The notes under the pieces: generated by a model
What the model was told of the DNA's origin: nothing
The model's database searches: none
Seen by the model: the letters and a program-made list of their open reading frames with translations, nothing else
Part shown: positions 56,419 to 64,000 of the stretch, in pieces
How positions within the stretch are numbered: position 1 is the first letter of the stretch
Layout: each line of letters starts with the position of its first letter
NCBI GenBank assembly: GCA_024707325.1
Contig: JANPZY010000004.1
Coordinates: 62,001-126,000 of the forward strand
Direction of reading: 5' to 3'
Length of the DNA: 64,000 nt
Origin: Opitutus sp.
Lineage (GTDB): Bacteria > Verrucomicrobiota > Verrucomicrobiia > Opitutales > Opitutaceae
Program-made: the position numbers and the translations under genes

Positions 56419-58156
56419 GTGATCTCGCCGGCTGACGACTTCGTGCTCAAAATCGCGCGCGAGCGAAATCTCGTGCGCGATGAGCATCTCGAAGCCGCGC
56501 GCGAAGTCCTGGCCGGGCACGGAGACCTGACGGCGCCTCCGAGCACGATTGATCTGCTGGTGGAGCAGGGCGTGCTCACGCGCGAGCAGATCGCGCGTTT
56601 GCTCGCTGAGGCGTTTCACATGCCCGTCGCGGAGTTGGACGGCCTTCGCGTCAGGCGCGGAGCTTCTGCGACTAGTCCCGCGCGCGCTCGCCGTGCGGCA
56701 CACGCTCGTGCCGCTCACGCTGACCGGCCGGCTTCTCAAAGTTGCGATTGCTGATCCGATCGAGACCGAGGGCGTGGATAGCCTGGCGCATCTGCTGAAA
56801 TTCGAGGTCGAACCGTGCGTCGCCTCGCGTGAAGAAATTCTCGCCGCGATCGACCGGCTCTACGGCAAGGAAGAGTCCTCGCTCGATTCGCTGCTCGGCA
56901 CGCTCGAGTCGGCGGGTGCGGCCGCGATCGGCGAAAACCTAGCCGCTGCCTCGGCTCAAAACGAAACCGCGGACGAGGGCGATCCCGATGCGCCGATCGT
57001 TCGCTGGGTCCATGCGCTGATTCTCGAGGCGATCCAGCGCCGTGCGTCGGATATTCACGTCGAGCCGCTGGAGAAACGCCTGCGTGTGCGCTACCGCATC
57101 GACGGCGTGTTGCTCGAGGTCGAGAACCCGCCGAAGCGACTCCAGCTCGCGATCGTTTCCCGCCTGAAGTTGATGGCGAACATCTCGATCGCGGAGAAAC
57201 GCATCCCGCAGGACGGGCGTATCCAGATTTCGCTTACGGGCCGCTCCATCGATCTGCGCGTTTCCTCGCTGCCCACAGTTCACGGCGAGAGCATCGTGAT
57301 GCGTATTCTCGACAAGGAAGGCCTGCAGCTCGGCTTGCCCGAACTGGGTTTTCTGAGCGACGACCAGGCGACGTTCGAGAAACTCATCGCGTTGCCCGAT
57401 GGCATCGTGCTCGTGACCGGCCCGACGGGTTCCGGCAAGACGACCACGCTCTACGGCTGCCTCCACTATCTCAACAAATCGGATCGGAAGATCATCACGG
57501 TCGAGGATCCGGTGGAGTATCAACTCACGGGCATCAATCAGGTGCCGGTGCGGCACGAGGTCGGAATGACGTTTGCCTCGGCGCTCCGCGCCATGCTTCG
57601 CCAGGCTCCGAATATCGTGATGATCGGTGAAATCCGTGACGCCGAGACGGCCGAGATCGCGATCAACGCCTCGCTGACCGGCCACATGGTGTTCTCGACG
57701 CTCCACACCAACGACGCGCCGGGGGCGGTGACGCGTCTCATCGACATCGGCGTGAAACCGTTCCTCGTGTCCACGTCGCTGCGCGCCGCGATGGCCCAGC
57801 GGCTCGTGCGAAAAATCTGTCTAAAATGTCGGCGCGAGTATCAGCCCAGCCCAACGGAACTGTGCGCGCTCAACCTCAGCTCCGCGCAACTCGAGGGCGC
57901 GCGTTTCCAGCGAGGACACGGCTGCCCGGAGTGCAATGGCACCGGTTTCCGAGGGAGAATGGGCATTTTCGAGATCTTCTCCGTCAACGAGGAGCTGCAG
58001 CGGATGATCTACGAGCACGCCAGTTCGGCGCGTCTGCGCGAGCGTGCCCGGGCTCTTGGCATGCGGACCATGCGCGAAGACGGTGCCCGCAAGGCTATCG
58101 CTGGTTTGACCACCATCGACGAAGTCGTCTCGATCACCGTCGGCGATTCCAGCTAA
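56419..58156 (+). CDS. PilB/GspE-like secretion ATPase, paralogue 1 (one net frameshift)
   Basis: A type II secretion/type IV pilus assembly ATPase. The N-terminus ([18 protein letters not shown]-like, starting at GTG 56419) is in one frame, and the remainder, from [19 protein letters not shown], in another. The switch is near 56655; removing one net base gives [13 protein letters not shown] and a 578-residue protein. Walker [15 protein letters not shown], Asp box, His box ([16 protein letters not shown]) and a Zn tetracysteine (CLKC, CPEC) are all intact. It lies between rho and pilT. Confidence 0.88.
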
Positions 58157-58170
58157 CAACCCGCGGTTCC

Positions 58171-59253
58171 ATGAGCTATGAAATGAACGAACTGCTCGAT
58201 CTCGTCGTCGAGCAAAACGCCTCGGATCTTCACTTGCAGGTCGGCCAGCCGCCCACGTTGCGCTTGAGCGGCAGCATGACGCCGATCGACGGTCCGAATC
58301 TCACGCCGACGGACACCGAGAACCTCATGCTCTCGATCACGCCGGACACGCATATTTCCAATGTGAAGCTGAACGGCGGCGCCGACTTCGGTTTCGCGTT
58401 CGGCGAGAAGGCCCGCTTCCGCGTCTCCGTGCTGAAGGCCAAGGGCAACTACGGCATGGTGCTCCGCCAGATCCCTTACAAAATGTTTGGACTGCGGGAC
58501 ATTGGCCTGCCCGACAAGATCCGTGAGCTGCTCTATCGTCCGCGCGGTCTGATTCTCGTCACAGGTCCGACCGGTTCCGGCAAATCGACGACGCTCGCGT
58601 CGATGATCAACTACATTAACGAAAACCGCGACGGGCACATCATCACGATCGAGGATCCGATCGAGTATTACCATCCGCACAAACGCTGCGTCGTGACTCA
58701 ACGCGAGATCGGCTCCGATGTGCCGAGCTTCGCGGAGGCGATCCGTCGCGCGCTGCGTCAGGACCCCGACATCATCCTCGTCGGCGAAATGCGCGACCTC
58801 GAGACGATCGAGGCGGCGATCAGCGCGGCCGAAACCGGTCACCTTGTTTTCGGCACGCTGCACACCAACAGCGCGGCCAAGACGATCGACCGTATCGTCG
58901 ATGCGTTTCCGGCGAACATGAAGGATATGATCCGCACGCAGCTCGCGTCCTCGGTGCAGGCCGTGATTTCCCAAGTGCTCTGCAAGAAAGTCGGCGGCGG
59001 CCGCATCGCGGGTTACGAGATCATGGTCAGCACGACCTCGATCGCGTCGCTCATTCGCGAAAACAAAACCTTCCGCATTCCTTCGGACATTCAGACCGGC
59101 GCGCACCTCGGTATGATCACCATGGATACTCACCTGCTGAGCCTCTTCAACCGGGAGCTCATCACGGCCGACGAATGCGTGGAAAAAGCGCAGGATCCGG
59201 TCGCGATGCGCGAAAAGCTCGTCGGCATGGGCGCGCAACTGAAACCTCTCTGA
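58171..59253 (+). CDS. pilT: Twitching motility retraction ATPase PilT
   Basis: A 360-residue PilT with [18 protein letters not shown] at the start, Walker A GPTGSGKS at about 132-139, [20 protein letters not shown] (Asp box, Walker B) and [21 protein letters not shown] (His box). PilT depolymerises type IV pili. ATG 58171 is 12 nt after the preceding stop; the longer open frame upstream lies inside the pilB-like gene. Confidence 0.95.
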   Translation: MSYEMNELLDLVVEQNASDLHLQVGQPPTLRLSGSMTPIDGPNLTPTDTENLMLSITPDTHISNVKLNGGADFGFAFGEKARFRVSVLKAKGNYGMVLRQIPYKMFGLRDIGLPDKIRELLYRPRGLILVTGPTGSGKSTTLASMINYINENRDGHIITIEDPIEYYHPHKRCVVTQREIGSDVPSFAEAIRRALRQDPDIILVGEMRDLETIEAAISAAETGHLVFGTLHTNSAAKTIDRIVDAFPANMKDMIRTQLASSVQAVISQVLCKKVGGGRIAGYEIMVSTTSIASLIRENKTFRIPSDIQTGAHLGMITMDTHLLSLFNRELITADECVEKAQDPVAMREKLVGMGAQLKPL

Positions 59254-59277
59254 TCTCACGTCACCGCCGCCTCCACG

Positions 59278-60969
59278 ATGTTCGAGGGCCACGATCAGGC
59301 GGTTTACGAGATGCTCCGCGAGCAGGCGGTGCTGCCGCGTGATCAGGTCGAGTCCCTCTTTGAGGAGCATCGCGTCACCGGCAAACCGCTCGCCGATCTC
59401 GTGCTCGATCTCGGCCTGATCGGACGTGATGCATTTCTCGAGCGCGTCGCGGCGCTGCTCGGTTGTGAGCACGTCGCCAATCTGCCGACACACTTTCCGT
59501 CATCGCTCATCGAAACGCTGCCCGCGCATCTCGCGCGCGACTACGGTGTGTTTCCGCTCCGCGCCGAAGGTCCGGCACTCGTTCTAGCCGCAGTCGATCC
59601 GTTCAATAGCCAGGTGATCGACGATCTGACGTTCGCGCTCAGTCGCGACATCCGTATCGCCGTCACCGAGCCCGAACGCGTGCAGGCGTTGATCAAGCAG
59701 CACTACGGCGAGGACAGCACGAGCATCGACGATCTGCTGCGCGAGTTTTCCACCACGGAGTTCGCCGAAAAGGAGCAGAACATCTCCCTCGACGATCTCG
59801 AAGCGCTCGCCGGCCAGACGCCGATCGTGCGGTTCGTGAATCTTGTGCTCGCGCAGGCGATCCGCGACAAGGCGAGCGACGTTCACTTCGAGCCGTTCGA
59901 ACACGAGTTCAAAATCCGCTACCGGATCGACGGTGCGCTCTACGAAATGGCGCCGCCGCCGCGCGCACTCGCGCTGCCGATTACCTCACGCGTCAAGGTG
60001 CTCGCGAATCTCAACATCGCCGAGCGACGCGTGCCGCAGGATGGGCGCATCAAGCTCACCGTCGCCGGACGCCCGGTGGATTTGCGCGTGTCCACTTTGC
60101 CCACGCAGTTTGGCGAGAGCGTGGTGCTGCGCGTGCTCGATCAATCGGCGGTGCAGCTCGATATCACGCAGCTTGGGATGCCGCCCGACGTGCTCGAAGG
60201 TGTGCAGGAGATCGTGCGGCGCCCCAACGGCATTTTTATCGTCACCGGTCCGACCGGCTCCGGAAAAACCACCACGCTCTACAGCGGCTTGCGGTTGATC
60301 AATCATCCGGACCTGAAGCTGCTCACCGCGGAAGATCCCGTGGAATACGAGATCGAGGGCATCATGCAGGTGCCGGTGAATCCGCAGATCGGGCTGACCT
60401 TTGCGTCGGCGCTGCGGTCGTTTCTCCGCCAAGACCCCGACGTGATCATGGTGGGCGAAATTCGCGACCTCGAGACCGCGCAGATCGCGATCCAAGCGTC
60501 ACTCACCGGCCACTTGGTCCTTTCGACCCTTCACACCAACGACGCCGCCGGTGCCGTCACGCGGCTCGTCGACATGGGCGTGGAGCCGTTTCTCATCGCC
60601 TCGACGCTCGAGGCCGTGCTCGCGCAGCGACTGGTGCGCCGCGTGTGCTCGCGTTGCCGCACGCCGTTTCACCCGACGCCGGACTTGCTGGCGCAGCTCG
60701 ATCTCTCCGCGGTAGGCGCGGAAGGCCGGCAGTTTTTCTACGGCGAAGGTTGCCCGCACTGCAGCCGTTCAGGCTACCGCGGACGGCTCGGTATCTACGA
60801 GTGGCTGCGCATGACGGAGTCGTTGCGCGAACTCGTCGTCGCGCGCGCTCCGACGCTTCGCATCCGTCGCCGCGCGATCGAGCAGGGCATGCGCACGCTG
60901 CGCGACGACGGCCTGCGCGCGATCTTCAACGGCGCGACCACGATCGAGGAAGTCGTCAAATACACCTGA
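59278..60969 (+). CDS. pilB: PilB/GspE-type assembly ATPase, paralogue 2
   Basis: A 563-residue ATPase: N-terminal MshEN-type domain (about 1-150, including [22 protein letters not shown]), Walker [16 protein letters not shown] at about 323, Asp box, His box ([22 protein letters not shown]) and Zn tetracysteine (CSRC and CPHC). It powers assembly of pilin or pseudopilin. It has the same domain plan as paralogue 1, so the operon carries two extension ATPases around one pilT. Confidence 0.94.
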   Translation: MFEGHDQAVYEMLREQAVLPRDQVESLFEEHRVTGKPLADLVLDLGLIGRDAFLERVAALLGCEHVANLPTHFPSSLIETLPAHLARDYGVFPLRAEGPALVLAAVDPFNSQVIDDLTFALSRDIRIAVTEPERVQALIKQHYGEDSTSIDDLLREFSTTEFAEKEQNISLDDLEALAGQTPIVRFVNLVLAQAIRDKASDVHFEPFEHEFKIRYRIDGALYEMAPPPRALALPITSRVKVLANLNIAERRVPQDGRIKLTVAGRPVDLRVSTLPTQFGESVVLRVLDQSAVQLDITQLGMPPDVLEGVQEIVRRPNGIFIVTGPTGSGKTTTLYSGLRLINHPDLKLLTAEDPVEYEIEGIMQVPVNPQIGLTFASALRSFLRQDPDVIMVGEIRDLETAQIAIQASLTGHLVLSTLHTNDAAGAVTRLVDMGVEPFLIASTLEAVLAQRLVRRVCSRCRTPFHPTPDLLAQLDLSAVGAEGRQFFYGEGCPHCSRSGYRGRLGIYEWLRMTESLRELVVARAPTLRIRRRAIEQGMRTLRDDGLRAIFNGATTIEEVVKYT

Positions 60970-60979
60970 GACCGGAGCG

Positions 60980-62281
60980 ATGCCACGTTTTCTCTACACT
61001 GCCATCGAAGCTCGCACCGGACGCGATTGTCAGGGCACGATCGAAAGCGCGAGTGCCGAGCAAGCGGCATTGGAACTGAAATCGCGCGGCCTCGCGCCGA
61101 CCTCGCTGCAACTCGACGGTGCAATCACTCGCACCGCGGTCGAGCCGGCCAAAACACGCACGCGTCGCGCCACGTCTGCGACCACCGCTTCGGCTCCAAC
61201 TGCGACGAGACCGCGCGCTGCGCGTTGGCAAATCGGTCGTGCGATTTCGCTCAAGGCGCTCACGGTTTTCACGCGGCAACTCGCGACGCTCATCAAAGCC
61301 GGCATGCCGTTGCTGCGCTGTCTCGAAGTGCTCGCGCGGCAGGAACGTCAGCCAGCGCTTCGGGCGGTGCTTGAATCCGTGGCTGAGACGATTCGCTCGG
61401 GTGGAAACTTCTCCGACGGACTTCAGCAACATCCAAAGATTTTCGACCGGCTCTACGTCAACATGGTGAAAGCCGGCGAAGCGGGCGGCGTGCTCGACAC
61501 CGTGCTGGAGCGCATCGCGCGCTTCATGGAGAAGGCCGAGCAGATCAAGGGTAAGGTCAAATCGGCGATGACCTATCCGCTGATCGTCATCACGCTCGCG
61601 GTCGGGATCGTTTCAGCGCTGATGGTTTTTGTGGTGCCGAAGTTCGAGCAGATCTTTGCCGGACTTCTGAAAGGGCAGCCGCTGCCGCTGCTCACGCAGT
61701 GGGTGCTCGGCTTGAGCTACTTCGTCACGAATCACATCGCGGCCACGCTCGGCATCGTGATTGCGCTCGTGATTCTGTTTCAGGTTGTGCGTCGCACGAA
61801 GCGCGGGGCGCGCGGGTGGGACTGGCTGTTGTTTCACGCGCCGGTCACCGGCGACTTGTATCTCAAGGCGAGCATCGCGCGCTTCACGCGGACGTTCGGC
61901 ACCTTGCTCGCGAGCGGCGTGCCGATCCTGCAGGCGCTACTTATTACGCGCGACACCTGCGGCAACGTTCATCTCGCCGACGCGCTCGACGTCGTGCACG
62001 ACCGCGTGAAGGAAGGCGACAACGTCGCTGCGCCGCTTCAGGCGACGGGCGTTTTCCCTTCGATGGTCACGAGCATGATCGAAGTAGGAGAGGAGACCGG
62101 CGCGCTGCCCGAAATGCTCTCACGCATCGCCGACAGTTACGACGAAGAAGTGGACAATGCCGTCGCGGCGCTCACCTCGATCATCGAGCCGCTCATGATC
62201 GTGTTTCTCGCACTGCTCGTCGGCACCATCGTGATCGCGCTCTTCCTGCCGATCGTGTCGATCATCCAGTATCTGCAGTAG
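60980..62281 (+). CDS. pilC: Type IV pilus/type II secretion inner-membrane platform protein PilC/GspF
   Basis: A 433-residue protein with a Thr/Ala-rich N-terminal part (about 50-85), then two T2SSF domains (about 90-215 and 290-415), with TFTRQLATLIKAGMPLLRCLEV and TRTFGTLLASGVPILQALLI, and membrane helices at about 200-225, 245-270 and 405-430. It couples the ATPases to pilin assembly. It is last in the run rho-pilB-pilT-pilB-pilC; a GGAG precedes its ATG. Confidence 0.94.
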   Translation: MPRFLYTAIEARTGRDCQGTIESASAEQAALELKSRGLAPTSLQLDGAITRTAVEPAKTRTRRATSATTASAPTATRPRAARWQIGRAISLKALTVFTRQLATLIKAGMPLLRCLEVLARQERQPALRAVLESVAETIRSGGNFSDGLQQHPKIFDRLYVNMVKAGEAGGVLDTVLERIARFMEKAEQIKGKVKSAMTYPLIVITLAVGIVSALMVFVVPKFEQIFAGLLKGQPLPLLTQWVLGLSYFVTNHIAATLGIVIALVILFQVVRRTKRGARGWDWLLFHAPVTGDLYLKASIARFTRTFGTLLASGVPILQALLITRDTCGNVHLADALDVVHDRVKEGDNVAAPLQATGVFPSMVTSMIEVGEETGALPEMLSRIADSYDEEVDNAVAALTSIIEPLMIVFLALLVGTIVIALFLPIVSIIQYLQ

Positions 62282-62310
62282 TGCGCGACGCGGTCTCGCG
62301 CGCCGGCCAT

Positions 62311-63318
62311 TCAAGCCTGCTGATTCGGAGGAAGCTTGGTCAGCAGTAACGGCGAATTCAGTCCCGCGAGCCGCTCGGAAAACTCGACGCCTTCGGGCGC
62401 CTGACGTAGCGCGCGCTGCACCATGCCCATCTTTGCATCGAGATTGTCGATCATCGAAACGAACACCGCCTCTGGCGTCGCCGCGTAAACCGCCGCGCCC
62501 CATTCGGGTTCGCCCTGATGGCTGAGCACGATGTGTTCGAGACGCTCGAGCCGGTCAGGATCGAGCTTTGCCTTGATCCCGGCTTTGCGCGCGAGCTGAT
62601 AGCCGAGCACGACGTGGCCCTGCAAAATTCCGCGGCGGCTGCGCTTCACTGAGAGCGTGCCCTCATACTCGATGACCTTGCCTGTATCATGAAGCAGGAT
62701 ACCGGCGAGCGCGAGGTCGCCATCGACTTCCGGGTAGAGCGGCAGCAGGGCCTTGCAGCACCGCGCCATGTGGATCGTGTGCTCGAGCAGGCCGTGACGA
62801 TACGCGTGGTGCATCGACACCGCCGCGGGCGACCACCGAAAGGACTCGCCGATTTCCTCGAAAACACCGCGCACCGTCATCCGGAGTTCGTCGTGTCCGA
62901 TCGAATCGACAAACGCGTTCAACTCCGTCCACAGCGCGTCCGCATTCTCCGGCGCGGTTTCGACGAGATTCTCCAGCGCGCCCGGCATGGCGGCGAGTTC
63001 CTCCTCCGAGATGAGCGCGGCCTTGTTCAGCCGCGGCGAGAGGCGCCCCTGATAGAAATCCACCTTGCCCTCCACGCGCACCGCTGCGCCTTCACCGGCG
63101 CTCTTCAGCACTTCGAACACCGGACTGTCGCCAAACACCGTCGAGCCAAACGAGCCGCCGCGATCACCGAGATCCGCGGTGAGAAACGGATTTCCATTCG
63201 AGGCGGTCTTGGTCGCGAGGCGTTTGATCACCAGCACGCTCGTGAAGACGCGTCCGGTGTCGCCGGTTTCGAAAGCCTTGAGTTCGCGGACGGTGAGAAG
63301 CGGGAGAGGATCGGCCAT
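62311..63318 (-). CDS. YhaM-like OB-fold/HD-domain 3'-5' exoribonuclease
   Basis: A 335-residue protein: N-terminal OB fold (about 20-105, VFTSVLVIKRLATKTASNGNPF) and an HD domain (about 155-290) with HHAYRHGLLEHTIHMARCC and GILLHDTGKV. This is the YhaM layout (3'-5' exoribonuclease G family). It has a Lys-poor acidic linker. It converges on pilC with a 29-nt gap. Identity is by domain order; RNA activity is inferred. Confidence 0.88.
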   Translation of the reverse strand: MADPLPLLTVRELKAFETGDTGRVFTSVLVIKRLATKTASNGNPFLTADLGDRGGSFGSTVFGDSPVFEVLKSAGEGAAVRVEGKVDFYQGRLSPRLNKAALISEEELAAMPGALENLVETAPENADALWTELNAFVDSIGHDELRMTVRGVFEEIGESFRWSPAAVSMHHAYRHGLLEHTIHMARCCKALLPLYPEVDGDLALAGILLHDTGKVIEYEGTLSVKRSRRGILQGHVVLGYQLARKAGIKAKLDPDRLERLEHIVLSHQGEPEWGAAVYAATPEAVFVSMIDNLDAKMGMVQRALRQAPEGVEFSERLAGLNSPLLLTKLPPNQQA

Positions 63319-63375
63319 GGCTTGCGTTGGGTTATGGCGGCTCCGCGCCGCGCGTAAAGCTCCCCGTGCCGCTGC

Positions 63376-63917
63376 TCACGCGTGCTGTTTCACGAGCCGC
63401 GTAAACTCACGGAAAAACGGATGCGTCGTCTCGCGCAGCATCGCGTAGAAGACCGTTTCGGAGGGCAACACGGCGACGCCCGCGTGACGCAGCGCTGCGA
63501 AACAGCTGGTTGCATCGTCGGGCCGGCGCGCTGCGACAGCATCACTCAACACCGTGACCTGCCAGCCGAGCTGCAACGCATCGAGCGCGGTTTGGTAAAC
63601 GCACACCGGTGTTTCCAGGCCGCACAGAAGGATGTGCTCGGTGCCGTTGTCGCGCAGCCAGGCGAGCGTGGGCTCGTCGGCCAGCGCGGAAAACGTGCGT
63701 TTCGGAAAAACCTTCGCGTCGGGCGCGAGCTGGAGGAGTTCGGGCGCTGTCGCGCCGAGTTTCTCGGAACTTGCTCGGTAAACACGACCGGAACGCCGAG
63801 ACCAACCGAGGCCTGCAGCGCGAACGCGCAGCGTTTCGACACCTCGGCCCCCCGGTGCATGGCGGCGAGGAAAGCCGGTTGCATGTCCACACAGAGCAGC
63901 GCGAGAGGAGAACTCAT
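63376..63917 (-). CDS. Isochorismatase-family cysteine hydrolase (one net frameshift)
   Basis: About 180 residues. The catalytic Asp is in ALLCVDMQPAFL, Lys in the PKRTFSAL part and Cys in GLETPVCVYQTA. The frame breaks near 63764: adding one G turns VPRNSARQ into VPEKLGATAPELLQLAPD, and the rest continues into VCVYQTALDALQLGWQV. Members hydrolyse amides such as nicotinamide; the subgroup (nicotinamidase-like, YcaC-like) is not clear. An array of the 22-nt repeat lies upstream, on the gene's own strand. Confidence 0.84.
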
Positions 63918-63952
63918 GCCGTGGAAACTGATTTCTGTCGCTCGGTCCTCCA

Positions 63953-64000
63953 AGTGAAAACCTGCGCCCGACTCGAGCCGCACCTTGGCGCGACGTGGTG
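63953..64000 (-). repeat. 22-nt degenerate tandem repeat, array at the right edge (2 or more units, inverted)
   Basis: On the minus strand, a unit at 63975-63996 (ACGTCGCGCC then AAGGTGCGGCTC) and a diverged unit at 63953-63974 match the repeat consensus. The array runs off the window edge, so its length is unknown. It is the only array here in the opposite orientation. Confidence 0.7.

Overview
The window is high-GC bacterial DNA that looks chromosomal. It most likely comes from the Verrucomicrobiota, probably an Opitutales/Opitutaceae-type organism. The evidence is a PVC-type haem-binding CxxCH protein, an exosortase/PEP-CTERM system, a tiny lysine-rich histone H1-like protein, an mcsA-mcsB-clpC locus, FabV, and few Shine-Dalgarno sites. 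This placement is inferred from gene content, not from a marker gene. About 60 genes on both strands fill nearly all of it. There is one tRNA (Glu, CTC) and no rRNA, integrase, transposase or CRISPR array.

Layout. 1-2.8 kb: start of a probable glnS, a CBS-domain family II pyrophosphatase, and a pseudopilin. 2.8-8 kb: ilvE-like aminotransferase, then mcsA-mcsB-clpC (protein arginine phosphorylation and Clp proteolysis). 8-15.8 kb: secreted transglutaminase-like protein, LysR regulator, leuC-leuD, exbB-exbD, a short-chain dehydrogenase. 15.9-30 kb: stress and housekeeping genes (DUF892, AI-2E transporter, aldo/keto reductase, large CxxCH protein, H1-like peptide, SLC13 transporter, CBS protein, lipoproteins, dtd, fabV, RskA-like protein). 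30-37 kb: exosortase-EpsI fusion with a membrane repeat protein, redoxin, tRNA-Glu, small membrane proteins, VOC protein, one PEP-CTERM substrate, DUF2200. 37.6-44.8 kb: a five-gene overlapping glycosyltransferase operon including a methyltransferase-GT2 fusion. 44.9-49.1 kb: three minor-pilin-like genes and a membrane-anchored ECF-type sigma factor. 49.3-54.4 kb: CIA30-like protein, acyltransferase, ComM, an HD/PDE-like phosphohydrolase, coaE. 54.5-62.3 kb: rho followed by type IV pilus/type II secretion genes pilB-like, pilT, pilB, pilC. 62.3-64 kb: a YhaM-like HD protein and an isochorismatase-family hydrolase.

Two genome-scale signals cut across the genes. First, there is a family of degenerate tandem repeats with an exact 22-nt period. 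Arrays lie at 8242-8461, 15293-15424, 38852-38939, 44741-44894 and, inverted, 63953-64000. Most sit between genes, and one lies inside (or just before) a glycosyltransferase gene. I do not recognise this family, and it is the best candidate here for something undescribed. Second, nine otherwise convincing genes are each split by a single net frameshift, five of them at A or T runs of 5-7. All three main parts of the exosortase system are among them. Indel errors in the assembly are the simplest explanation, so these genes are annotated as one reading each across the shift.
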